From: DATKRB01 sp963794215
GTDB lineage: Bacteria > Actinomycetota > Acidimicrobiia > Acidimicrobiales > RAAP-2
DNA: 64,000 nucleotides
Direction of reading: 5' to 3'
Assembly (NCBI GenBank): GCA_963794215.1
Contig: CAWCCQ010000002.1
Span: 434,001 to 498,000 of the forward strand
Part shown: positions 45,544 to 54,233 of the stretch, in pieces
Numbering within the stretch: position 1 is the first letter of the stretch
How the letters are laid out: every line of letters starts with the position of its first letter
The notes under the pieces: generated by a model
Database searches by the model: none
The model's input: only the letters and a program-made list of their open reading frames with translations
What the model was told of the DNA's origin: nothing
Made by a program: the position numbers and the translations under genes

Positions 45544-46626
45544 TCACGCCTCGTAGCGGATCACCGATCGGGTGGCCGTGCCGGCCATGATGGCGGCGAA
45601 GGCCTGCTCGATCTGGCCGAGGGAGATCACCTCGGACACGAGCTCCTCGAGGAGCAGGTCTCCGGAGCGCCAGAGCGACAAGAGCCGAGGCACGTCGTCG
45701 CGCACGTTGGCCGAGCCGTAATAGCAGGCTCGCAGCTCGACGGCCGAGCGGACGAACCCGAGCAGGTTCAAGGGGATCGTCACGTGATCGGGCGCCACCC
45801 CGACCAGCACGATCTGGCCGCCACGCCGGGTCCCCGCCATGGCCTGCTCGACGGTCGCGCCCTGCCCGACGACCTCGAACGCCACATCGACGCCCCGGCC
45901 GCCTGACAACTCCCGCAGCGCGTCGAGCGGATCGAGCGCACCGGCATCGACGGTGTCGGTGGCACCGAACCGGCGCGCGGTGGAGAGCTTGGCAGGATTG
46001 GTGTCGACGGCGATGATCGTTTCCGCCCCGGCGATGCGGGCGCCTTGCACGGTATTGAGACCGACGCCCCCGCACCCGAACACCGCGACACGGTCACCTT
46101 GGCGGATGGATGCCGTCGACAGGGCTGCTCCCGCACCGGTCAGGACGCCACACCCGACGAGGGCAGCGAGATGCAGCGGCACGTCGTCGGCGATGCGGAC
46201 CACGCCCCCCTCGGGGACGATCGTCACCTCGGCGAAGGTCCCCGTGGTCATCATCTGGTGCACCGGCTCTCCACCCCGGCGAAATGGCGTCGGCACGGTG
46301 CCCCGCGGGTAGGCCTCGCACACATGGCCCTGCCCCCTCGAGCACGCGTAGCAGTGCCCGCACTGGGCGATCCACGACAAGACCACGTGATCACCCGGTT
46401 GCACCGACGTCACACCCAGTCCGACCTCCTCGACGATCCCCGCACCCTCGTGGCCGAGCACGGCAGGGGCCGGATGCGAGAGGTTGCCCCGCGCGATCGA
46501 CAAGTCCGTGTGGCAGACTCCCGACGCGACGAGACGGACCTTCACCTGCGCCGGCCCGACCGCCGCCAACTCCAGCTCCTCGATCTCTAGGGGCCGGTCG
46601 GCCGAGGTCCACACGGCGGCCCGCAG
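45544..46626 (-). CDS. Zinc-dependent alcohol dehydrogenase (MDR family)
   Basis: About 360 aa. Zinc ligands and fold motifs: GVCHTDLSIARG (catalytic Cys), GHEGAGIVEEVG (His-Glu), the structural-zinc lobe CGHCYACSRGQGHVC and NAD-binding GCGGVGLNTVQGA. It oxidises primary or aryl alcohols, or acts as a formaldehyde/mycothiol-type dehydrogenase. The family start lies just before RAAVWTSADRPLEIEEL; the best-placed codon is CTG 46626, with AAGGGGGGAG 5 nt upstream and the previous gene ending 1 nt before. GTG 46614 is the conventional alternative. Confidence 0.9.
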   Translation of the reverse strand: MRAAVWTSADRPLEIEELELAAVGPAQVKVRLVASGVCHTDLSIARGNLSHPAPAVLGHEGAGIVEEVGLGVTSVQPGDHVVLSWIAQCGHCYACSRGQGHVCEAYPRGTVPTPFRRGGEPVHQMMTTGTFAEVTIVPEGGVVRIADDVPLHLAALVGCGVLTGAGAALSTASIRQGDRVAVFGCGGVGLNTVQGARIAGAETIIAVDTNPAKLSTARRFGATDTVDAGALDPLDALRELSGGRGVDVAFEVVGQGATVEQAMAGTRRGGQIVLVGVAPDHVTIPLNLLGFVRSAVELRACYYGSANVRDDVPRLLSLWRSGDLLLEELVSEVISLGQIEQAFAAIMAGTATRSVIRYEA

Positions 46627-46627
46627 G

Positions 46628-46900
46628 TCAACTCCCCCCTTCGGCGCCGTGGGTACGGCGTCGGTCGTTCCAACGCCGGTCGTCGGTCTGCTTGTCGGGG
46701 CCGACGTGCACGACCATGGTGTCGCTGCACCCCCGTGCGTCGGATCGGCCGCTCCAAGCACGGGTGAAGCAGACCCCTGACCCTGTCGCCGAGTGATCGT
46801 CGATCACGTCAACCTGATGGGTGCCGATCTGCAGGAAGGCGTGCCGATACACACGCTCATCGCGCTCGAGCAACCGCTTGGGGCGAGTGTCCCTGGGCAT
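46628..46900 (-). CDS. Small hypothetical protein upstream of the alcohol dehydrogenase
   Basis: A 90-aa reading frame starting MPRDTRPKRLLERDERVYRH at ATG 46900 (an ATG three codons earlier is also possible) with AGGA upstream. It ends TGA immediately before the alcohol dehydrogenase start, and the dehydrogenase ribosome site lies within its last codons, which suggests coupling. Composition looks protein-like (HAFLQIGTHQVDVIDDHSAT), but I recognise no family. It could be a chance open frame. Confidence 0.42.
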   Translation of the reverse strand: MPRDTRPKRLLERDERVYRHAFLQIGTHQVDVIDDHSATGSGVCFTRAWSGRSDARGCSDTMVVHVGPDKQTDDRRWNDRRRTHGAEGGS

Positions 46901-47019
46901 TGCCCGCATCCTAAGGGACATCCCGACCATCGCCCGGTTCGGCACTGACTTGCGTACGGGCCGCCACTCGTCGGGCGGCGACGCCACACCGGTCGGACCG
47001 CTCTCCTACGATCGTCGCC

Positions 47020-47964
47020 ATGGACGCGCCAACCCGCACCGGTAACGTCGCACGCTTCAGCGGGTTCGCCGACCTTTACGACTCGTCCCGGCCGGCTCCC
47101 CCGCGCTCGCTCGGGACCCTCCTCGCGAGCTACGCGCAGGCGCCACAGCCCATCGTCGTCGATCTCGGGAGCGGTACGGGACTCTCGACTCGCTGGGCGG
47201 CCACCTGGGCGAGCTCGGTCACCGGGGTCGAGCCGAACGACGACATGCGGGCAATCGCCGAGTCCCGCCCCGCGCCCGGAGTGAGCTTCCGGAAGGCGAC
47301 AGCCCAGCAGACCGGCCTGCCGGCTCAGAGCGCGGATGTCGTCCTCGTGGTCCAGGCGATGCACTGGATGGAGCCCACGTCCACGCTCGAAGAGGTTGCC
47401 CGCATCCTGCGGCCCGGTGGCGTGTTCGCTGCCGTCGACGCCGACTGGCCGCCCGTGTCAGGCCTGGCCCGGGCGGAGGCGGCGTGGTTGCGTTTGCACC
47501 GTCGTATCCGGGTGTTCGAAGCACGAGCGTCTCGTGACGAGCGAGGTGACGAGCTCGAGCGCCCGGTCGCCGACGACGACCCGGCCTTGATCGACGAGGA
47601 CGTTGTGGACCCGCACAAGAACCGGGCGATGCCGGGCGGCGCTCGATCGTGGTCCAAGCGCCAGCACCTCGAGCGCATCGCCGCCAGCACAGCGTTCGAG
47701 TTCAGTCGTGAAGTGGTGGTCAACGAGCCCGTCGAAGGAGGTGCGTCGCGCTTCGTCGCCCTTATGCGGAGCCAGGGCAGCTATCAGGCGCTGCGGCGGC
47801 TCGGGCTCACCGACGACGTGCTGGGCATGTCCGACTTCGAGCGCGAGGTCCGTGACACCTTCGCGCGAGCCAGGCCGGTTCCTACGCTGTCCTTCTCGTG
47901 GCGAGCCAGGCTCGGCGTGCGCTCGGGTTCCTCTCCCAGGCCTCAGCTCTCGCCCAACGATTGA
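47020..47964 (+). CDS. Class I SAM-dependent methyltransferase
   Basis: A 314-aa protein. The SAM-binding core is clear: VVDLGSGTGLSTRWAA (motif I, about 46-61), VTGVEPNDDMRAIAE (acidic motif II), SADVVLVVQAMHWME (motif IV/post) and RILRPGGVFAAVDADWPPV. It resembles small-molecule or ubiquinone/menaquinone-type methyltransferases; the substrate is unknown. The C-terminal 120 residues are a less conserved cap. Its 3' end overlaps the convergent small gene by 22 bp. Confidence 0.88.
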   Translation: MDAPTRTGNVARFSGFADLYDSSRPAPPRSLGTLLASYAQAPQPIVVDLGSGTGLSTRWAATWASSVTGVEPNDDMRAIAESRPAPGVSFRKATAQQTGLPAQSADVVLVVQAMHWMEPTSTLEEVARILRPGGVFAAVDADWPPVSGLARAEAAWLRLHRRIRVFEARASRDERGDELERPVADDDPALIDEDVVDPHKNRAMPGGARSWSKRQHLERIAASTAFEFSREVVVNEPVEGGASRFVALMRSQGSYQALRRLGLTDDVLGMSDFEREVRDTFARARPVPTLSFSWRARLGVRSGSSPRPQLSPND

Positions 47965-48227
47965 GGGGTGATGCCGGCGCCCTCGAGCATCCGGCGCAGA
48001 TCGAGGACTCGTTGAGTATCGAGGTCATCGTGACGCGGGGCGTCGAAGGTCTCGGTCTGCGTACCGAGCGTGACGACGAAGCGACCGTTGGGCTCCTCGA
48101 CAACCGTACCGACCTTGCCGAGCAGCGACAGGACGTCGTGCCATTCGATGTTCTGACCGACCGGATGGCGAAAGAGCTTCTCGAGGGTAACGCGATGGTG
48201 ACCGTTGAGGTTGACGGGGCTTGTCAT
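47943..48227 (-). CDS. Conserved small actinobacterial protein
   Basis: A 94-aa protein with ATG 48227 behind GGAGGGAGG. It contains NLNGHHRVTLEKLFRHPVGQ, then EWHDVLSLLGKVGTVVEE and GRFVVTLG. Close relatives are common in actinobacteria as uncharacterised proteins; the pattern resembles a HicA-like double-stranded-RNA-binding fold, but no toxin-antitoxin partner is adjacent. Function unknown. Confidence 0.75.
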   Translation of the reverse strand: MTSPVNLNGHHRVTLEKLFRHPVGQNIEWHDVLSLLGKVGTVVEEPNGRFVVTLGTQTETFDAPRHDDLDTQRVLDLRRMLEGAGITPQSLGES

Positions 48228-48325
48228 GTTCGCGGCCTCCCTCCTGTGACGAGCGTAGACCGCTGCCGGCCCCCAGGCGCGCCGACCGCCGGGCGGGCAG
48301 CGTCGGGCCCGCTCCAACCGGGCGT

Positions 48326-48694
48326 CTAGGACGGGCGGACGACCAGCCGGCAGGGCACCGGTTCCTTCTCGTCGAGGTGGTAGCTGGCACAGACCCGGTG
48401 ATACCCGTCGGCGATCACCAAAGGGGATCCCACCACCAGCAGCACCGGCGAAAGCTTCTCGCCGTGCTGAACCTTCTGGAGATCAGTCGCAACTTCCGAG
48501 TCGTCCTTCGCCAGCAGCGCCAATCGCGATGCCCGCAGAATGTCCTTGGCCGCATATGACCGCAGCGTCCTCTCCTTGCGCAAAGCCTTGGCCAGCTTTC
48601 GAGCGGGCCCCGGCCCGAGCAACAACGAGAGGTACGACTGAGCGGCGGGAAAATCCTGAGCCTCGGGCTCGTCCTTCCAGTGCTCGCTCGTCAC
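48326..48694 (-). CDS. Conserved hypothetical, ParB/sulfiredoxin-like C terminus
   Basis: A 122-aa protein starting MTSEHWKDEPEAQDFPAAQS. The last 55 residues, with KVQHGEKLSPVLLVVGSPLV and IADGYHRVCASYHL, resemble the core of ParB/sulfiredoxin-fold proteins (GxxR-like nucleotide site). The N-terminal half is helical. No partner genes of partition systems are nearby. Assignment is tentative; the reading frame itself is well supported by codon bias. Confidence 0.7.
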   Translation of the reverse strand: MTSEHWKDEPEAQDFPAAQSYLSLLLGPGPARKLAKALRKERTLRSYAAKDILRASRLALLAKDDSEVATDLQKVQHGEKLSPVLLVVGSPLVIADGYHRVCASYHLDEKEPVPCRLVVRPS

Positions 48695-48847
48695 GCATTC
48701 ACGCTACTCGTGTCGCCCCCGCCCGCCTAGCCACCGTGGAGGCCAACGGGGCGGGCCGCTCCCCGACCCGGGCAACGGGCCACCGACAGCCGGAGCGCCT
48801 GGCTTATGCTCAGCCCCGTCCCGTCTGGAGTGCATCGAGGAGGAGCC

Positions 48848-49720
48848 ATGGTTAGGCACGCCACAGGGTCCGATGCGGAGGTAAACCCAACTCCGCACGA
48901 GCGAGGCGTCGCTGTCGCGTTGCGGTCCTTCGGCGTCCCCAACGCCGTGCGCTCGGAGTTCGACTTCTTGGACGGTCGCTACGACTACGAGTGGCGGCGG
49001 GTGTTCTCCGAAGCGTTGGGCACCTTCTTCCTCGTGCTGGTGGCGGTTGGAGGCGGCATGGTGAACGCCCGGTTCGGTGGGCATGCCATCCCCTACGGTG
49101 CCCTCGTCGTTGCGCCAGCCCTCATGGTCGCCGCGGTCATCCTGTTCATGGGGGCCGTGTCGGGGGCGCACCTCAATCCAGGCGTCAGCCTTGCGTTCGC
49201 GCTGCGGGGGAACTTTCCCTGGCGACGCGTCCCGGCATACATCGTCGCCCAGTTCCTCGGGGCCGTTCTGGCCACCCTCTTGCTCTGGGCGCTCATCGGA
49301 AGGCACGGCGCTGCGGGCCTGACACTCCCGGGGCACGGGATATCGACGAGCACCGCCATGTTGTGGGAGATCGTGCTCACGACGGGCCTCGTGAGCACGA
49401 TCCTCGGCACTGCGTCGGGCGCCCAGCAACTGGGGCCCTTCGCGGCCATCGGCGTCGGCGGCTATATCGCGTTGGCCGGCCTGTGGGGATCGCCCGTCAG
49501 CGGAGCCTCGATGAACAGCGCGCGGTCGCTCGGGCCTGCCTTGGTTCTGGGCAACTGGACTTCATGGTGGGCGTACCTGGTCGGCCCAACCGGCGGCGCT
49601 GTCGTCGCCGTCGGCATCGCATGGATTCTGCGAGGACCCGGAGGCGGGCGAACGGGTACATCGGCCGCACAGGGCACCCTTGGCGTGCAATGGCGTCCCG
49701 GCCCGATCCACAAGGGGTAA
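48848..49720 (+). CDS. MIP-family channel (aquaporin/glycerol facilitator-like) with altered NPA boxes
   Basis: A 290-aa, six-helix protein with ATG 48848 behind GAGGAGGAG. After an unusual 50-residue soluble N terminus, EALGTFFLVLVAVGGG starts helix 1. The two pore boxes are changed: SGAHLNPGVSLAFAL (NPG at 110-112 instead of NPA) and SGASMNSARSLGPAL (NSA at 223-225, with Arg226 of the selectivity filter kept). Such changes alter pore width and proton exclusion in other MIPs. The transported solute is unknown; water, glycerol or small neutral solutes are candidates. Confidence 0.9.
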   Translation: MVRHATGSDAEVNPTPHERGVAVALRSFGVPNAVRSEFDFLDGRYDYEWRRVFSEALGTFFLVLVAVGGGMVNARFGGHAIPYGALVVAPALMVAAVILFMGAVSGAHLNPGVSLAFALRGNFPWRRVPAYIVAQFLGAVLATLLLWALIGRHGAAGLTLPGHGISTSTAMLWEIVLTTGLVSTILGTASGAQQLGPFAAIGVGGYIALAGLWGSPVSGASMNSARSLGPALVLGNWTSWWAYLVGPTGGAVVAVGIAWILRGPGGGRTGTSAAQGTLGVQWRPGPIHKG

Positions 49721-49842
49721 CCGTGCCCGGCTACGGGGACGCCGAGCGCGCGCTGACGCCCGATCGGCCGGCGATTATTGCCGGAGCGTGAATTCGCTGC
49801 CACCCGCGACCAGAAATGCTGGGATGCGACAAGACTGGGGAG

Positions 49843-50013
49843 ATGGAAGGTTCAGACGATCGCCACGCTGGCGACGAGGGCGCTCCGACGAGCGACCCCC
49901 CGAACGGTGCTGCCCCGCCTGAGGGTTGGTGGGGACAGACCTTCCACCTCACCCCAGGCGATGTGCACGCCAAGCACTACGAGGAACCGAACGACCGCAA
50001 CTACGACTCGTAG
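49843..50013 (+). CDS. Small hypothetical protein
   Basis: A 56-aa reading frame starting MEGSDDRHAGDEGAPTSDPP at 49843, ending HAKHYEEPNDRNYDS. GGGGAG sits directly against the ATG, which is too close for a normal site; an in-frame ATG at 49816 is possible. Aromatic- and acid-rich C terminus (EGWWGQTFHLTPGD) looks selected, but no family is recognised. Confidence 0.45.
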   Translation: MEGSDDRHAGDEGAPTSDPPNGAAPPEGWWGQTFHLTPGDVHAKHYEEPNDRNYDS

Positions 50014-50047
50014 CCCGCTGTGCGGCCCGCCGCGCTCAACTCGCTTT

Positions 50048-50401
50048 CTACCAGGCCATTCGCATCTGCTCGAGAACATGGACAAACGAGCGCTCGCTGT
50101 CGGTGAGGTCGATGAACTCCATCCCCAGCCGGACCCGGCCCCGAGGGGCGGCGGCGACGTTCTTGATCTCGCCCACCAAGTGGATGCTGAGCGATGCGGC
50201 AGCCGAGGGCTGCACCTCGACCGCGAGACGTTGGCCGACCAGGTTTCGGAGCGGCGCGCCGAAGACCTCGATGCCCGCACCGAGGATCGAGATGTCCACC
50301 ACCCGGCATTCGGACCACACTGCCTGGGGGTCGTCCTCCACCAGGCACTTGCCGAACCACCCTGCCGCTTGGCGCGGCACCCTGCGTCGACGCATCTTCA
50401 T
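50048..50401 (-). CDS. PilZ-domain protein (probable c-di-GMP receptor)
   Basis: A 117-aa stand-alone PilZ domain. Both c-di-GMP contact motifs are present: RxxxR in MRRRRVPR (Arg6 and Arg10) and DxSxxG in VVDISILGAG (Asp36, Ser38, Gly41). The beta-barrel follows (RVRLGMEFIDLTDSE). ATG 50401 has GAAGAAGGG upstream. No enzyme is fused, so it should act as an adaptor. It is 14 kb from the EAL-fused glycosyltransferase, the only other c-di-GMP-type domain in the window; a functional link is speculative. Confidence 0.85.
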   Translation of the reverse strand: MKMRRRRVPRQAAGWFGKCLVEDDPQAVWSECRVVDISILGAGIEVFGAPLRNLVGQRLAVEVQPSAAASLSIHLVGEIKNVAAAPRGRVRLGMEFIDLTDSERSFVHVLEQMRMAW

Positions 50402-50698
50402 TGACGCCCTTCTTCCGCCTCAACCCATCATTGTCTCGATGCTTGCGATCGGTTTCGGGTTGCCGGCAGGTTGCAGCGTGGTTGTTCCGACAGTGACGCC
50501 AGGACCCCAAACCCCTTGGCCGCCCGCTGCGCCGGGCCATACTGCACCAGTGCGGACAAGGATTGCCGGTTCGGCTTTCCCTCGAAGGCTTTGGAGTCCG
50601 AGCCCCGACGCCGCCGGCGGGCACCAGAAGGGAAGTCCCCCCTGTGCGTCGTTCCGACTTCGGCCCATCTCATGGTCTGCCCGAGCTGCCCGCTGACG
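50402..50698. other. 297-bp interval without a recognised gene
   Basis: This lies between the divergent PilZ and DUF1810 genes. I see open frames here only as continuations or shadows, with no clear promoter, repeat or hairpin. Confidence 0.4.
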
Positions 50699-51124
50699 AT
50701 GGACACGGCGTACGACCTCGAGCGATTCGTCATCGCCCAGAACGCGGCCGGTACGTACGGCCGCGCCGTCGAAGAGCTGCGACGGGGACGCAAGACGAGT
50801 CACTGGATGTGGTTCGTCTTCCCGCAGATCGCCGGCCTGGGCCAGAGCACGGCGTCGAGAACGTTTGCAATCTCCTCGCTGGACGAAGCTAGGGCATATC
50901 TGCAGCACGACGTGCTCGGCGCCAGGCTCAAAGAGTGCACTTCGATCGTCGCGCAGGGCTCACAAGCCAGCGCGGAGGCGATCTTCGGCACCGTCGACGC
51001 CCAGAAGCTGCGTTCGTCGATGACGTTGTTCCTGCGGGCTGCACCCGACGAGCCGGTCTTCGGGCAGGTGCTCCGCCAGCTCTTCGACGACCAACCCGAC
51101 GATGCCACTGATCGGCTCATCTGA
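50699..51124 (+). CDS. DUF1810-family protein
   Basis: A 141-aa protein starting MDTAYDLERFVIAQN at ATG 50699. The family signature is strong: ELRRGRKTSHWMWFVFPQIA followed by GLGQSTASRTFAI, then LDEARAYLQHDVLGARL and a C-terminal FGQVLRQLFDD. DUF1810 proteins (calpastatin-annotated in some databases) are widespread, soluble and uncharacterised. An in-frame upstream ATG (MVCPSCPL, 50672) would add nine residues. It stands alone; no operon partner is evident. Confidence 0.88.
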   Translation: MDTAYDLERFVIAQNAAGTYGRAVEELRRGRKTSHWMWFVFPQIAGLGQSTASRTFAISSLDEARAYLQHDVLGARLKECTSIVAQGSQASAEAIFGTVDAQKLRSSMTLFLRAAPDEPVFGQVLRQLFDDQPDDATDRLI

Positions 51125-51292
51125 GAGAGGGGCAGTGCCCAGCAGGCGGGCGAATTCGGCACCCACCGGTTCACACCTCGCGACGACCGAGTTGAGGGCA
51201 CTGGGTCGGCTCCGAAACCTGGGAGCAAAACCAGATCGGGCCGACCACACCGAACTCGTCGACCCGGCAGACAGCGCGACTCGAACGCGGGC

Positions 51293-51622
51293 TCAGCCCA
51301 ACGACTCGATGACGCTGGCAATCGTCACGAGCAGTACCACGAGGCCAAGCAACCGTCGGAACAGATTGACGCCTCGTGCGATCTCGTCGACCGCCCACAC
51401 GGTGATGGCGACATCGCCCAATACCGACAGCGCGCTCCCAATGCCCCCCGGCGGACGGAAGACCCGCAGGGCAATCGTCGCTGCCACAAAGACCGACAAC
51501 GTGACGTTGGGCCACTGACCCACCGTCAGGCGACCGGTGCGGCGGTTGACAAACATCCATCGCAGAGCTCGACCGACGGGCCCCGAGGAACTCTTCGAAG
51601 AGGCGCCGTGGATCGACCGCAT
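51293..51622 (-). CDS. Small membrane protein
   Basis: A 109-aa protein. After a polar N terminus there are three hydrophobic stretches: NVTLSVFVAATIALRVF, SALSVLGDVAITVWAV and LLGLVVLLVTIASVIESL. The arrangement with charged loops (RPPGG, DEIARGVNLFRR) suggests a two- or three-helix inner-membrane protein. ATG 51622 is the best start by codon use; MFVNRRTGRL downstream is an alternative. No family is recognised. Confidence 0.6.
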   Translation of the reverse strand: MRSIHGASSKSSSGPVGRALRWMFVNRRTGRLTVGQWPNVTLSVFVAATIALRVFRPPGGIGSALSVLGDVAITVWAVDEIARGVNLFRRLLGLVVLLVTIASVIESLG

Positions 51623-51787
51623 GGGCAGAGCATGCCCGATGGTGACGCCCAAGTTAGGATCACCGGCTACGAATGACTGGTGGGCTCGGCCAGCGACGAC
51701 CGCATTTGACCTCAGCTGCCACCCTGTACTGGGCTGGAGCACCCAGGGCGACACGAGGCGACAAGCAGTGCCGACCCGCCGGAACCC

Positions 51788-52534
51788 ATGACTCCCGCCA
51801 CCAACGACATGCGCCTTGCCTTGTTCGACCTGGACAACACCCTTGTCGATCGGCAGGGCGCGTTTGAGCGTTGGGCACGCTCCTTCGCCTCGCGTCGGGG
51901 GCTGGGGGCCGAAGCCATCGATGTTCTCTGCGACGCTGACGACGACGGCTTCGCGCCGCGCCAGGAAGTCTTCGCTGCCGCTCGGCGCCACCTCCACCTG
52001 CCCGAGACCGTCGAGGAGCTGGTGAGCCAGTACCGATCCGAGTACCCCGAGATGTTCAGACCAGATGACGCCGTCCTCGCTGCGCTTCGACGTCTGCGCG
52101 CTCGACGCTGGCGACTCGGGATCGTGACCAACGGCCCCGCCACACAACATGAGAAGATCCGACGCGCTGGCCTCGCTCCGCTCGTCGACGAGTGCTGTGT
52201 CTCCGACGAGCTCGGCGTCCAGAAGCCCGATCGTGGGATCTTCCTCGAAGCCGCCCGACGCTGTTGCAAAGGACCCGTCGCGGACGGCTCGGGATGGATG
52301 ATCGGCGACTCCCCCACCGCTGACATCGCCGGTGGGAATGGCGCTGGTCTGCGCACGGTCTGGCTTCATCGCGGTCGCGCCTGGAATGAGTCCGACCTTG
52401 CTCCTGACCTCATCGCTTCCGACATCGCGGACGCGGTGACCCAGAATCCTCGCCGCGACCCCATGAGATCGGCATCGCACACGATTCGGCCACTAGTCGC
52501 TTCGAGTGCCCGGTTCAGGGTTCGTCACCGTTGA
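51788..52534 (+). CDS. HAD-superfamily hydrolase
   Basis: A 248-aa phosphatase-like protein with all four HAD motifs: ALFDLDNTLVD (I, nucleophile Asp), IVTNGP (II), KPDRGIF (III, Lys) and IGDSPTADIAG (IV). The helical cap lies between I and II (residues about 25-95), as in subfamily IA phosphoglycolate-phosphatase/haloacid-dehalogenase enzymes. The substrate is unknown. The 3' end overlaps the convergent monooxygenase by 20 bp. Confidence 0.9.
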   Translation: MTPATNDMRLALFDLDNTLVDRQGAFERWARSFASRRGLGAEAIDVLCDADDDGFAPRQEVFAAARRHLHLPETVEELVSQYRSEYPEMFRPDDAVLAALRRLRARRWRLGIVTNGPATQHEKIRRAGLAPLVDECCVSDELGVQKPDRGIFLEAARRCCKGPVADGSGWMIGDSPTADIAGGNGAGLRTVWLHRGRAWNESDLAPDLIASDIADAVTQNPRRDPMRSASHTIRPLVASSARFRVRHR

Positions 52535-53658
52535 GGACGCTGCTGAACCGACGGACGAGGCGGGTGTACGACCGGCCAGCAACGGCCGCTGGCGTGAGGC
52601 GGGAAAGCAGACCCAACAGTGCGCCGGTCTCACGGTTGGTGCGCTCGGACGCCGCCATGCGGGAGACCAGGCGGAATCCGGCGCGCCCGGGTTCGTTCGT
52701 AGCGACGTAGGCACTCGACCGGATCGGTGTCGAGGTCGAGGGCTCGAGCAAGGATCCAGGCGTCCTCGAACGCCTGATTGGCCCCTTGGGCCTGGGACGG
52801 CGGAAAGACATGGGCCGCGTCGCCCAACAACGTCGTTCGACCTTTGCCCCATTGGTTGCTGACGCTGTGCAGCACATGGGGGAAGAAGCCAGTCATTTCG
52901 TCCGAGATCAACTCGAGGAGCGATAAAACCGGCTCCGCGTAGTGAGAGAACTGGTCGCGCAACCCGGCGACCGGCGACGCGACGTCGCAACCTTGCGCGG
53001 GCCAGCGGACATCGAACCACCATTGCAGAAGGCCAGAACCGGCTGGCATCAGGCCGACCAGCCCGGCGTCTCCGACGACCAGGCGTCCCGTGGTGCCGTT
53101 CGCGAGTTCGGGGAGGATAGGCGACAGACCCTGCCACGTCGCCCAGCCCGTGTCGGTGGCGGGGGCCGGATCGTGCACGTTCCGGCGAACCACCGACCCC
53201 TGACCATCCGCGCCCACCACGATCTGTGACCTCAACGTTTCGCCCGTAGCAAGCGTCACCCCCGCCCAATCGTCCTCGAGGTTCACCGACTCGACACTTG
53301 CCCCATAACGCGCCGCGCCGTCTGGCAGGCCACCCTGAAGTCGGTTGAGCAGGGCGGCCCGCGAGACCGTCCGAATCGGATGACCAAAGCGTCGGGCCAT
53401 GTGCCGCAGGTCGAATTGCAGCAGCCGGCGTCCATCGGCCCGGTAGAGCGCCAGATCGTCGATCTGTCCTCCGAGGCCGTCGAGCCCAACGCCAAAGGCG
53501 TCCAGAGCCGCCGCGCCGTTGGCGTAGATGGTCACGGCTGCGCCACCCGCAGCGGGGTTGACCAGGCGATCCACGACCCGGACGTGATGGCCTCGGCGGA
53601 GCAGTCCGTGTGCCGCCGCTAACCCACCCGGACCGGCCCCGACAATGAGAACCTCCAT
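52515..53658 (-). CDS. FAD-dependent monooxygenase (aromatic hydroxylase-like), one frameshift
   Basis: Reads 380 aa after removing one extra base near 52690. FAD motifs: VLIVGAGPGGLAAAHGLLRRG (GxGxxG at the N terminus), VVGADGQGSVVRR (DG motif) and TTLLGDAAHVFPPSQAQGAN (GD motif). After YERTR the frame changes to AGFRLVSRMAASERTNRETG and ends LNGDEP. It hydroxylates an aromatic or polyketide-type substrate using NAD(P)H and O2. It is divergent from a TetR gene with only 36 bp between starts, a typical regulator-target pair. Confidence 0.87.
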
Positions 53659-53694
53659 CCCTCCTCTCCATTCACTACGTCGACAGTGGTACCG

Positions 53695-54079
53695 ATGTTG
53701 TCATCAGCTTGGAAGACGCCGCCACCGACCCTCACACGTCGCCGGGCAATCTCCGATGCCGCCCTTTAGGGCGGATTGCAGCCGTTGGCCTGCGGGGCCT
53801 TACTTACCGTGCGGTCGACCGGGAGGCGGGGCTGCCAGCGGGGACGACTGCGAACTACTTCTCGGCTCGCGACGCCCTTCTCGTCGCCACCGCCGAACCG
53901 ATCTTGCAGCCGATCCCTTCGGAGGTGGCCCCAACTGATGGTCATCTTCGGAGGTGCCCTCCTGGCGCTCCTGAACCTGCCCCCCGCCGACGTCCACGGT
54001 CGACTTGGCCCACGCGCTGGCCGAGGCGATGGTGTTCGGCGCCGTGGACCGAGCGCGGGCCGCTACGTCGCAACGGTGA
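53695..54079 (+). pseudogene. TetR-family regulator, frameshifted
   Basis: ATG 53695 reads MLSSAWKTPPPTLTRRRAIS then hits TAG after DAAL; one frame over, RIAAVGLRGLTYRAVDREAG and LPAGTTANYFSARDALLVAT continue the HTH, and a further shift leads to VDLAHALAEAMVFGAVDRAR and a stop at 54079. These are clear TetR helix-turn-helix and C-terminal pieces, totalling about 125 aa, shorter than a usual TetR. Either two sequence errors or real decay. It probably controlled the divergent monooxygenase. Confidence 0.62.
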
Positions 54080-54233
54080 TGCGGTGTTCGGCGCCGCATC
54101 CCCCAAGACCAGGGGCTCGGTGCCGGGGCCCAGTAGTAGAATGACGCCCAAGGGCGGGCCGCGGAGATCGGAACAATGATGGAATCGATCCATGTCCAGA
54201 GCAACCAGCTGCCAGATGATCCCCAGTAACGCG

